The notes beneath the pieces were generated by a model. The model had not been told where the DNA came from, did no database searches, and saw nothing but the letters and a program-made list of their open reading frames with translations. Positions 1 through 5,861 of a stretch of 5,861 bases of DNA are shown in pieces. The DNA lies in the NCBI GenBank assembly GCA_964518135.1, contig CAZFEY010000037.1:1-5861 (forward strand). The letters run 5' to 3'. Numbering within the stretch: the first letter of the stretch is position 1; every line of letters starts with the position of its first letter. The translations under genes and the position numbers were made by a program. The DNA comes from 2-12-FULL-40-12 sp964518135. Its GTDB lineage: Bacteria > Patescibacteriota > Minisyncoccia > Minisyncoccales > 2-12-FULL-40-12.

Positions 1-824
1 CGTGGGATTTTCTTTTGTGGGTAACGAACCAACCAAACCATATAATGCAGTGGGACAGCCCTTGGGGGAAAGGATTCCCGGGTTGGCATATTGAATGCAC
101 TGCAATGTCAACGGAATACCTAGGAAAACATTTTGACATACACACTGGCGGCAAAGAACATATTCCAGTACATCACACAAACGAAATAGCGCAGGCCTTC
201 GGGGCGTTTGGCAAAAACACTGCAAATTATTGGCTACATAACGAATGGCTATTACTTGAAAAAACTAAGATAAGCAAAAGCTTAGGAAATGTTATTTTGG
301 TTCAAGATCTGATAGAAAAAGGCATTGATCCCCTAGTCTTTAGGTATCTAGCTCTCACGTCTCACTACAAAAAAGGACTTAATTTCACTTGGAAAGGATT
401 AGAGGCCAGCCAAAACGCCCTAAATAGTATTTATGAAATAATTCGCGAAGTAAAAACCAAAAAGCAAACGATAAAGAGCGGCGCAGCTAAAAAATACCTG
501 GAAGAATTCCAAAATTGTCTAAGTGACGATGTTAACTCACCGGAGGCAATAGCTGTTGTTTGGAAATTAGTAAAAGATAAAAAAATCAACGACGCCGAAA
601 AATACGATATTCTTATTAATTTCGATAAGGTTTTGGGATTAGGATTTTCCAACGTAAAAAACGAGAAAATACCAGCTAATATAAAATCTTTGGTGTTATC
701 TCGAGAAAAATATAGAAAAGAAAAAAATTGGGCTCTTGCTGATAGAGCAAGAAAAGAAATCGTAGATAAAGAATATTTAATTGAAGATACAGAGAAAGGA
801 CCAATACTTAAAAAGTTAAAATAA
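1..824 (+). CDS. cysS: Cysteinyl-tRNA synthetase, C-terminal part (5' end cut by window edge)
   Basis: This enzyme attaches cysteine to tRNA-Cys in the cytoplasm, using ATP (class Ia synthetase). The frame is open from the first full codon at position 3 and runs 273 residues to a TAA. A full enzyme is about 460 aa, so roughly 190 N-terminal residues, including the HIGH motif and first zinc cysteine, lie outside. A TTG at 15 is internal (…WDFLLW), not a start. Visible marks in order: WDSPWGKG then GWHIEC, whose Cys (96-98) is a zinc ligand; HIPVHHTNEIAQ, whose first His (171-173) and Glu (183-185) have the same 25- and 4-residue spacing as the E. coli zinc ligands; the ATP-binding KMSKS loop as KISKS (267-281); an anticodon-binding helical region with DDVNSPEA; and the C-terminal ALADRARKE…EDT signature. 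The HIPVHHTNEIAQ form suggests a CPR bacterium. It converges on the protease gene and shows no operon partner here. Confidence 0.97.
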   Translation, partial: WDFLLWVTNQPNHIMQWDSPWGKGFPGWHIECTAMSTEYLGKHFDIHTGGKEHIPVHHTNEIAQAFGAFGKNTANYWLHNEWLLLEKTKISKSLGNVILVQDLIEKGIDPLVFRYLALTSHYKKGLNFTWKGLEASQNALNSIYEIIREVKTKKQTIKSGAAKKYLEEFQNCLSDDVNSPEAIAVVWKLVKDKKINDAEKYDILINFDKVLGLGFSNVKNEKIPANIKSLVLSREKYRKEKNWALADRARKEIVDKEYLIEDTEKGPILKKLK

Positions 825-840
825 CGTATTTTTTCAAAAC

Positions 841-877
841 AAAAACCTCTCTAGAAAAAGCGGCTTTTACTTTCTAG
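841..877 (-). terminator. Probable terminator of protease A in the convergent gap
   Basis: Read on the minus strand, 10 bases after the protease A stop codon, CTAGA/TCTAG and AAAAG/CTTTT arms (851-877) form a hairpin with a CCG loop and a small bulge. It is followed by AGAGGTTTTTGTTTTG (836-850). The stem is AT-rich and imperfect, so it is weaker than the other two terminators. On the plus strand no T-run follows the hairpin, so it suits the minus-strand gene better; cysS has no clear terminator of its own here. Confidence 0.5.
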
Positions 878-887
878 GAATTAAACC

Positions 888-3143
888 CTACGGCAACAGA
901 AAAACCTGGCCATATGGATATTTTACCTTATACAATTCCGGACTTTCTAAGTCATAATTCCCGTCATATGCTGTACCAACTATACCAAAAGAGCAAGAAG
1001 CGTAATCGAAAGATTTGAGAGTATCATATTCTTCTTGAGTTATGGCGTGGGTGGTAGATGTGGTATTAAGAGGCACCCTCCATAAAATATTATTATTCAT
1101 GGCTGGGCAATGAAGGGATAAGAAATAATTCTTGGCATTCTCAATCGGATCCCATTTAAAGGTAGTTGTATTAGTGATCTTGGTATTTTCAGCGGGTGAA
1201 GTAATTTTAGTACCTACATGTTTTTTAATGGTTTGATCGGAAGTCCAATGAATCTCACCGTCGTATTCTGCTCCTATTTGCCAATACCAAGTCCCGTCTT
1301 CAAACAGCTCTGCGTCTTGCCAAGTTATTTTTTGCTCAGTTGCAGAAACCGCATCGATAGGTTCTGACGGATCATCTCCTTTTCGCCAATACCTTATCCA
1401 GTATCTATCAGAATCTCCTTCTGGCGGAAAATGTCTCCACTCAAGTCTAATATCTTCTCCAAGCCGGAATCTCCTGACGCATTGGGGTCCATATTCTTTT
1501 ACCTTTGATTCATCCCACACGATCAATGGCGCCAAAGATGTCAGCATTCTGCCAGGATTAACAATACCACAACCTAAATTAGGAGAACCGTGTTCGTAGT
1601 AAAAAGTATCAGGTCTTTGTAATGTAATATCTATGATGTCTTGAGTTGAAAGATTCGGATAACGAGAAATTAGAAGGGCAATACTGCCTGCAACTTGGGG
1701 AACACCCCAAGAAGAGGCAGGAGGAGGATTATTGTTACTACCGGGCAAACCAAAAACATCATTATATTTAGTAGATCTTATATTGGATGTGATCGATGCA
1801 ATGTCTATCCATTTGCCAAAATTCAATGATTCCGAAGAAACCGATATTACATTATTGTAGGAAGCAGGATACTTATCTATTTCTAACCCTTCATTACCAG
1901 CAGAGGCAATTATTATCTTGCCAATGGCAAATGCGTCGTTAATGGCCTGCTCAAAAGCTCCAACATTGCTTTGTGAAAAAACACCTAAACTAATATTGAT
2001 TACACGTACCCTATCCAAAGAAGCAACGTAATTAATACTGTTAATTATGGGCTCGACAAAAATATTTAACTCAACGGAAGTATAAGTCGTAATTGGAACT
2101 ATTTTAACGCCATGGGCAACTCCCGTAGCTGTTAGAGAATTTTCTCCTCTTTCTGCGGCTATGCCAGCAACGAAAGTCCCATGATAGTCAGGATCACCCG
2201 GAAACCCACCATCCGTTCCTCCAAACTCCATCCAACCCTTGCATGGCTCTAGCACATCCTTGAAAAGCTCTTCATCATTGCAGTCGTAAATACCAAAATA
2301 CTTCCCCACCCATCCATTGGGATTATCGGAGGAAACTAAACTTGGGTCTGTAGCGATATTGTCTTTCAAATCAGGATGGTTCAAATCTACTCCCGAATCA
2401 ATCACCGCCATCCAAATATCTTCATTGCCACCAGGATCCATACCGGCTTCCTGAAGCTCTCTCCACGCCTTATGCGCTCCAATTTCAGCTAATTCACCTT
2501 TAACTCCCGGTGGCGGATTAATTTGGTTATCATTAGGCCACCAACCACCATCCCAATCAGAGGCATCGGGATAAACGGTAGCATTTAAATCGACCGTTAA
2601 TAATCTTGAATCACTATCCAACCCTCTCCAGACACTCTCTAGTTCTCCATTAGATTGTTGTGTAGAACCAGCTATTATCTCTAATGGATTTATTGTGTTT
2701 TCTCCAGTCGACACAAGACGCAATCTGAAAGCCGGCCTTATCTTTTGATATCTTTTTAGTATCTTTAAATTATACTTATCGGCTATTATTCCTATCTCGT
2801 ACAACGGCGTACCTTCTTTTAGGGTTATAAGCAATTCTCCCTTAGCTGCTTCTATCCATTCTATCTCTCCGTATTTACTTTGGTTAATATTACGGTAAGA
2901 CTCTACTCCCGCTACTCCAATTCTTTGATTAACATCATAAGAAGGTATCTCGCCATCAGCATAATATTGTGTCTTCTCGCTGAGTTGATACACTTCGTTA
3001 GCGTTCTGAATAGCTTGATTAAGCTGACTGCCAGTAATAATTGGGGTAATTCCAAGACCAAAGACAAAAAGAAAGAATGTTGATAAAACAATGCTTCTTG
3101 GCTGTTTAGAAATTATCTGTTGAGATTTAACGAAATTGTTCAT
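888..3143 (-). CDS. Secreted subtilisin-like serine protease A (peptidase family S8), propeptide and FN3-like C-terminus
   Basis: This is an exported endopeptidase of 751 aa. The N-terminus has Lys/Arg residues followed by a hydrophobic stretch (about 18-38) with no clear AXA cleavage site, so it may be a signal peptide or an anchor. Residues 39-70 form a polar segment almost identical in protease B. Residues about 92-190 resemble the fervidolysin-type propeptide (KGELLITLKEG… to FRLRL… to the end of the domain). The catalytic domain runs from about 200 to 540: Asp249 in AVIDSGVDLNHPDL, His321 in HGTFVAG, oxyanion Asn417 in SAGNEG, and Ser478 in SSWGVPQVAG. The Ser motif departs from the usual GTSMAAPHVAG, so activity or specificity may be altered. 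Cysteines 288/301 lie in an insert between Asp and His. Cys525 and Cys555 are shared with B and could form a disulfide. Residues about 560-751 look like two beta-sandwich, FN3-like modules (GTWYWQIGAEY; FKWDPIENAKNY). The ATG has no Shine-Dalgarno sequence. Substrate unknown. Confidence 0.95.
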   Translation of the reverse strand: MNNFVKSQQIISKQPRSIVLSTFFLFVFGLGITPIITGSQLNQAIQNANEVYQLSEKTQYYADGEIPSYDVNQRIGVAGVESYRNINQSKYGEIEWIEAAKGELLITLKEGTPLYEIGIIADKYNLKILKRYQKIRPAFRLRLVSTGENTINPLEIIAGSTQQSNGELESVWRGLDSDSRLLTVDLNATVYPDASDWDGGWWPNDNQINPPPGVKGELAEIGAHKAWRELQEAGMDPGGNEDIWMAVIDSGVDLNHPDLKDNIATDPSLVSSDNPNGWVGKYFGIYDCNDEELFKDVLEPCKGWMEFGGTDGGFPGDPDYHGTFVAGIAAERGENSLTATGVAHGVKIVPITTYTSVELNIFVEPIINSINYVASLDRVRVINISLGVFSQSNVGAFEQAINDAFAIGKIIIASAGNEGLEIDKYPASYNNVISVSSESLNFGKWIDIASITSNIRSTKYNDVFGLPGSNNNPPPASSWGVPQVAGSIALLISRYPNLSTQDIIDITLQRPDTFYYEHGSPNLGCGIVNPGRMLTSLAPLIVWDESKVKEYGPQCVRRFRLGEDIRLEWRHFPPEGDSDRYWIRYWRKGDDPSEPIDAVSATEQKITWQDAELFEDGTWYWQIGAEYDGEIHWTSDQTIKKHVGTKITSPAENTKITNTTTFKWDPIENAKNYFLSLHCPAMNNNILWRVPLNTTSTTHAITQEEYDTLKSFDYASCSFGIVGTAYDGNYDLESPELYKVKYPYGQVFLLP
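2934..3074 (-). repeat. Duplicated N-terminal module, copy in protease A (residues 24-70)
   Basis: These 47 codons encode the end of the hydrophobic export segment and the following polar segment (FLFVFGLG… to GEIPSYD). They match the copy at 5495-5635 at 129 of 141 bases when aligned by hand without gaps. Only one amino acid differs (Val51 here, Ala42 in B); the other ten changed codons are synonymous. Similarity falls abruptly just after the Asp that ends the module. Confidence 0.85.
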
Positions 3144-3153
3144 AATAATATTC

Positions 3154-3171
3154 TATAATATCATTTTTATT
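3154..3171 (-). promoter_or_regulatory. Promoter-like core of protease A, extended -10, predicted leaderless mRNA
   Basis: On the minus strand an 18-base block, AATAAAAATGATATTATA, is identical to the one upstream of protease B. It contains TGATATTAT, a good match to an extended -10 (TGnTATAAT), with TATTAT at 3155-3160. No convincing -35 is present; that position falls in the T-tail of the terminator. Transcription starting about 7 bases past the -10 would begin about 5 bases before the ATG at 3143. This agrees with the lack of a ribosome binding site. The identity between copies is seen; promoter function is inferred. Confidence 0.5.
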
Positions 3172-3177
3172 GTAACA

Positions 3178-3204
3178 AAAAAGCCCGTTCAAAACGGGCT
3201 TTTT
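3178..3204 (-). terminator. Strong intrinsic terminator between the two protease units
   Basis: A perfect 12-bp stem (AAAAAGCCCGTT with AACGGGCTTTTT) closes a 3-base CAA loop at 3190-3192. The minus strand has a six-T tail (3177-3182) and the plus strand a five-T tail (3200-3204), so it could act both ways. It lies 224 bases past the protease B stop and only 34 bases before the protease A start. It would end transcripts from B, or from any RNA between the genes, and so insulate protease A. Confidence 0.87.
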
Positions 3205-3234
3205 ATCCACATTTGACTAATATCTCTTTATATA

Positions 3235-3394
3235 GATCGCTGAGACAGACGACCACACTCTGAAACCCAGTGTGGCAGAGCAACGAGGTTCCGCCAGGTT
3301 TCAACTCATGATCAAACGATTGAATAGCGCATCGAGTCATCGCGAAAAACACTTGCATACGGCCTTACCTTTAAGGTGCAGGCTGCTATTTTTT
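3235..3394. ncRNA. Candidate structured RNA with a pseudoknot, unassigned; strand uncertain
   Basis: This stretch is about 49% GC by hand count, visibly richer than its surroundings, and has no credible reading frame. Several complementary blocks fit one fold. A 7-bp hairpin CCACACT (3253-3259) / AGTGTGG (3269-3275) has a 9-base loop. Seven loop bases, TGAAACC (3261-3267), pair perfectly with GGTTTCA (3297-3303), giving a pseudoknot. GATCGCT (3235-3241) can pair with AGCG-C-ATC (3326-3333, one bulged C) and enclose it. Next comes a hairpin of CTTGCA (3352-3357) / TGCAGG (3377-3382) stacked on CCTTA/TAAGG, then CTGCTATTTTTT. One G·U pair in that hairpin and one possible extension of the closing helix favour the plus strand. 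On the minus strand the RNA could be the 3' UTR of protease B, or a separate transcript ended at 3178-3204. I see no good promoter on either strand. It lacks recognisable marks of RNase P RNA, tmRNA, SRP RNA or a tRNA; 6S RNA could not be excluded by eye. Confidence 0.35.
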
Positions 3395-3427
3395 AATTAA
3401 GACCTAGTTTTTACTAAATATGGTTGG

Positions 3428-5677
3428 TTACTGACACCAATCACCGTTAATATAATAATCAAAAGCACGGAACCTAGGTGGATTTGAATCGTGTGGTGGT
3501 ATAAGCATTAAAGCCCGATCATCTTCGTCATTCCAAGATAAATTACTCCCTAGGGCAGTACCAACTATCGATATGCCCCACTTAGCATTGGGCCCTGCGG
3601 CATCATGTAATGCTTGGATATCTTGATCTGTAAAAGTATAACTGGGTTCTTCCATTTCTGTAGGCTTATTGTATGCTATATAAGCCCATACTCCATTATC
3701 TGCGGTTAATTTAGCAATATAGTTGTTGGCACCAGGTATAGGTTCCCATTTAATTTTACACCCAGCAGAAGCCCGATTGTCATATGTGGTGACCACATCA
3801 TATATTCCTGCGCTAGTATGTTTCTTAATAGTTTGCGGTTGGGTCCAGCGTACTTCTTTGGCTCCATCATTATGTATATATACAGCAGCTACACGCCAAC
3901 TATAAGTACCATCCCACAGGGTTTCTATGAATCTAGAAGTAAGAGAGGTTTTTAAAGTTTGACCAAGATCTTTAAAAAAACCGTAATCTGATTCTGGCAT
4001 ATAGAATGCTCCATTTTCTAACGCCCACCAGAATGTGTAGTAATCGGGTGAGACATTGCCTTCTAATAGATTTGCTGGAAAGGGTTTCCAGGATAAATCT
4101 ATGTCTTTGCCAAGAGTAAATCTGGTTTTACAAAGTAGAGGTTCATCGGGTTGACTCATGGTAATAATTGGAGCAGTGGAAATAAGAGAAAAACCGGCAT
4201 TAACTACACCACATCCTAAGGTACTTTTGCCATCTTCTTCGTAAATAGTATTTGCTCTTTGCACTACAATATCTACTGCCTCTTGAGTGGTAAGATTGGG
4301 CCACCTACTTAAAAGCAATGCAACAGTACCTGAAACCACAGGGGCAGCATTGCTGGTGCTTCCTCTAACGGCATACATGTCATCATAAATAGCTGCATAA
4401 ATATCTGTATAGGATGATATATCTACCCAATCTCCAAAGATAGAAGTAGGATCTTTTTTGCCTGACATTTGAACCGCCGCCACTGCAATCACGCCTTTAT
4501 AGGCTGCTGGGAATTGTTTAATTACTTCATTGAAAGTATTACCAGCAGCTGCTACAAAAATCTTATTAGAGTAAGCCATTGCATTTTCAATGGCTTCACT
4601 TTCATCAATTAAACTATCGTCGAATCCAAATGACATATTAATTACCCTTACATTCTCCTCTGATACAGCATACTCAATTGCCTCTATCACATTTTCTCTC
4701 AAAACAGTTTCGTTATCTGTTTCAAATACTCTTATTGGTACGATCTGCGTATTAAAAGCTATTCCGGCTGCGCCCAATGTATTATCACCTACTTCGGCAA
4801 TCACCGCGGCAACATGAGTACCATGTCCATCATCGTCACCAGCTGCTCCCCCTCTGTTTATCACATCGCAATCATATAGATCTTCTTCACAGCCCCCGAT
4901 GAATGATGCGCTAATTATATTCCCATTTTCATCCCTGGCAATATTATCTATTAAATCTGGATGATCTAGATCTACTCCATCATCAATCACAGCAATCCAG
5001 ATGTTTTCAGAACCACCGGGGGGAAAACCCAAGTTTTCCAGTTTTTGCCAAGCTAACGGAGCATTTATATCTACCATTTTGGCATCCACATCAGGATCAT
5101 TAGGCCAGTAACCCGGATCTCCCCAGGGAGTATCGGCAAGTTTACCTACACTATTCAACCCCACGGAATAAACTCTGGGGTCAGCGTCTAGTTCTCTCCA
5201 GATTTGTTCTAGCTTATCATCAGATTTAAGTAAATTGGAAATGTCGAGTGTGGTATTAATTTGTGTGACACTTGAAAGACGTAAACGATAAGATGGTTTA
5301 TTTCTTCTATATTTTTTTAAGATATCCATATTGTATTGATTGGCGATAACAGCTATTTCATATAAAGAAACATCACTTTTAAGGCGAATGAGAAGCTCTC
5401 CTTTCGCACCTTCGATTTGTTCAACTCTACCATATTTGTCCTGATTAATATTATTGTAAAATTCAGTTCCGATAATTCCTACCCTTTTATCTATATCATA
5501 CGAAGGTATCTCACCATCAGCATAATATTGCGTCTTTTCGCTGAGCTGATATGCTTCGTTAGCATTCTGAATAGCTTGATTAAGCTGGCTGCCAGTAATG
5601 ATTGGAGTAATTCCAAGACCAAAAACAAAAAGAAAAATCGTTGGCAAGAAAATTCTTTTTGATTTTACGTATATCAT
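3428..5677 (-). CDS. Secreted subtilisin-like serine protease B (peptidase family S8), propeptide and FN3-like C-terminus
   Basis: This is an exported endopeptidase of 749 aa and a tandem paralogue of protease A, with the same domain order. A short basic start (K5, K7, R8) precedes a hydrophobic segment (about 9-29). Residues 30-61 are the shared polar segment. Residues about 83-178 are the propeptide-like domain (KGELLIRLKSD, YRLRL, then LDADPRVYSVGLN). The catalytic domain runs from about 187 to 505: Asp232 in AVIDDGVDLDHPDL, His285 in DGHGTHVA, oxyanion Asn380 in AAAGNTF, and Ser442 in STSNAAPVVSG. All are near consensus, so this copy looks fully active. Cys263/Cys270 lie in the Asp-His insert; Cys489 and Cys516 match the A pair. 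The C-terminal region of about 230 residues is beta-rich (LSWKPFP; GTYSWRVAAVY; WTQPQTIKKH; IKWEPIPGANNY), like two FN3-type modules, and ends in DWCQ. The ATG at 5675-5677 has no Shine-Dalgarno sequence. Substrate and cell-wall attachment cannot be told. Confidence 0.96.
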   Translation of the reverse strand: MIYVKSKRIFLPTIFLFVFGLGITPIITGSQLNQAIQNANEAYQLSEKTQYYADGEIPSYDIDKRVGIIGTEFYNNINQDKYGRVEQIEGAKGELLIRLKSDVSLYEIAVIANQYNMDILKKYRRNKPSYRLRLSSVTQINTTLDISNLLKSDDKLEQIWRELDADPRVYSVGLNSVGKLADTPWGDPGYWPNDPDVDAKMVDINAPLAWQKLENLGFPPGGSENIWIAVIDDGVDLDHPDLIDNIARDENGNIISASFIGGCEEDLYDCDVINRGGAAGDDDGHGTHVAAVIAEVGDNTLGAAGIAFNTQIVPIRVFETDNETVLRENVIEAIEYAVSEENVRVINMSFGFDDSLIDESEAIENAMAYSNKIFVAAAGNTFNEVIKQFPAAYKGVIAVAAVQMSGKKDPTSIFGDWVDISSYTDIYAAIYDDMYAVRGSTSNAAPVVSGTVALLLSRWPNLTTQEAVDIVVQRANTIYEEDGKSTLGCGVVNAGFSLISTAPIITMSQPDEPLLCKTRFTLGKDIDLSWKPFPANLLEGNVSPDYYTFWWALENGAFYMPESDYGFFKDLGQTLKTSLTSRFIETLWDGTYSWRVAAVYIHNDGAKEVRWTQPQTIKKHTSAGIYDVVTTYDNRASAGCKIKWEPIPGANNYIAKLTADNGVWAYIAYNKPTEMEEPSYTFTDQDIQALHDAAGPNAKWGISIVGTALGSNLSWNDEDDRALMLIPPHDSNPPRFRAFDYYINGDWCQ
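5495..5635 (-). repeat. Duplicated N-terminal module, copy in protease B (residues 15-61)
   Basis: This is the partner of the block at 2934-3074: same length, no gaps, 12 base differences, one amino-acid change. Eleven of the 47 codons differ and ten of those changes are silent. That points to selection on the protein, or to an old exchange followed by silent drift, rather than a very recent copy. Confidence 0.85.
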
Positions 5678-5685
5678 ATTGTATT

Positions 5686-5703
5686 TATAATATCATTTTT
5701 ATT
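5686..5703 (-). promoter_or_regulatory. Promoter-like core of protease B, extended -10, predicted leaderless mRNA
   Basis: This is the same 18-base block as upstream of protease A, with TGATATTAT and TATTAT at 5687-5692. The ATG begins 9 bases past the -10, so a start at the usual distance falls about 3 bases before the ATG. There is no ribosome binding site and no clear -35. The bases between this block and the ATG differ from those of gene A, so the conserved part is confined to the core. Confidence 0.5.
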
Positions 5704-5706
5704 ACA

Positions 5707-5739
5707 ATAGAAAAGCCCGCATCAAGCGGGATTTTCTAT
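5707..5739 (-). terminator. Intrinsic terminator upstream of protease B
   Basis: ATAGAAAA (5707-5714) pairs with TTTTCTAT (5732-5739), and CCCGC (5716-5720) with GCGGG (5726-5730). There is one G·A mismatch and an ATCAA loop. On the plus strand a T-rich tail (TTTTTGCTTTTT, 5739-5750) follows; on the minus strand the tail is CTTTTCTATTG. It could end a minus-strand gene entering from the right and insulate protease B. Its sequence and placement, 29 bases before the start codon, resemble those of the terminator at 3178-3204. Confidence 0.75.
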
Positions 5740-5777
5740 TTTTGCTTTTTAGTTTCTTAGAGTTACTCCGATACTTT

Positions 5778-5861
5778 TTATGCTACATCCAAAATAAATC
5801 TCGAATTAGCAGATGAGTCGATTTTTGAGGAAATTCGACTAACTCCTTGAAAGTTAAGATT
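5778..5861 (-). CDS. Possible 3' end of an unidentified minus-strand gene (cut by window edge)
   Basis: A minus-strand frame is open from the right edge for 27 codons to a TAA, ending …SSANSRFILDVA. The stop lies 38 bases before the terminator at 5707-5739, which is the expected layout for the gene upstream of protease B. The support is thin: a second minus-strand frame is also open until a TAG at 5783-5785, and the fragment is too short to recognise. It also contains an AGTCGA/TCGACT inverted repeat (5816-5840), so the stretch could be non-coding. No function is proposed. Confidence 0.3.
   Translation of the reverse strand, partial: NLNFQGVSRISSKIDSSANSRFILDVA

Noticed and set aside
15..17. 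TTG as a start codon for the synthetase
   Set aside because: The frame is open to the left edge and reads WDFLLW before this codon, matching internal CysRS sequence (DFALW-type). The true start is outside.
2880..3083. Plus-strand open frame opposite the protease A N-terminus, similar to one at 5417-5662 opposite protease B
   Set aside because: The two antisense frames resemble each other only because the sense module is conserved. Of the 11 differing codons in 2934-3074 versus 5495-5635, nine change the amino acid in the antisense frame but only one does in the sense frame, so selection acts on the protease strand.
3213..3236. A plus-strand promoter made of TTGACT and TATAGA upstream of the RNA candidate
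   Set aside because: The spacing is only 12 bases, too short for a normal -35/-10 pair, and no better -10 lies 16-18 bases away.
3308..3400. A 30-codon plus-strand ORF (ATG to TAA) inside the protease gap, starting MIKRLNSASS
   Set aside because: It has no ribosome binding site or promoter, and it overlaps the paired blocks of the candidate RNA. An ORF this short is expected by chance.
3205..3427. tRNA, tmRNA, SRP RNA, RNase P RNA, or TPP/SAM riboswitch in the gap
   Set aside because: CTGAGA and GAAACCC segments recall pieces of TPP and SAM-I riboswitches, and AGGTTTCAACTC recalls a T-loop. The remaining conserved parts of each family are absent, and the position relative to gene starts does not fit a riboswitch.
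1..5861. CRISPR array, insertion sequence, integrase, toxin-antitoxin or diversity-generating retroelement
   Set aside because: No regularly spaced direct repeats, transposase, recombinase or reverse transcriptase coding sequence is present. The only long repeat is the paralogous protease N-terminus.

Overview
The window looks like a piece of an AT-rich bacterial chromosome, most likely from a Candidate Phyla Radiation (Patescibacteria) organism. The main clue is the cysteinyl-tRNA synthetase. Its zinc/active-site block reads GFPGWHIEC and later HIPVHHTNEIAQ, the form I associate with CPR enzymes, rather than the usual GRPGWHIEC and MFPHHENEIAQ. This is a judgement from memory of the family, not a search. 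The standard genetic code fits: all three long genes read through cleanly and stop at TAA or TAG.

Layout from left to right. (1) Positions 1-824, plus strand: the C-terminal 273 residues of cysS, cut by the left edge. (2) 825-887: a short convergent gap with a hairpin that can end the minus-strand gene. (3) 888-3143, minus strand: secreted subtilisin-like protease 'A', 751 aa. (4) 3144-3427: a 284-base gap. It holds protease A's promoter-like core, a perfect 12-bp terminator, and a GC-richer stretch that can fold into a pseudoknot and may be an unassigned structured RNA. (5) 3428-5677, minus strand: secreted subtilisin-like protease 'B', 749 aa, a paralogue of A with the same architecture. 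(6) 5678-5861: a second copy of the promoter core, a second GC-rich terminator, and a short open frame that may be the 3' end of a further minus-strand gene.

The two proteases are the heart of the window. Each has a hydrophobic N-terminal export or anchor segment, a nearly invariant segment of about 30 residues, a fervidolysin-like propeptide, an S8 catalytic domain with Asp/His/Asn/Ser all present, and about 200 residues of C-terminal beta-rich, fibronectin-III-like sequence. They should act outside the cytoplasmic membrane, on surface or environmental proteins; the substrate cannot be read from the sequence. cysS is a housekeeping neighbour with no visible functional link.

The most notable points are these. 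The first 47 codons of the shared N-terminal module differ by a single amino acid between A and B, while the rest has diverged strongly. Both genes are preceded by the same terminator-then-extended-minus-10 arrangement, so close to the ATG that the mRNAs would be leaderless. Finally, a possible structured RNA lies between the two genes.
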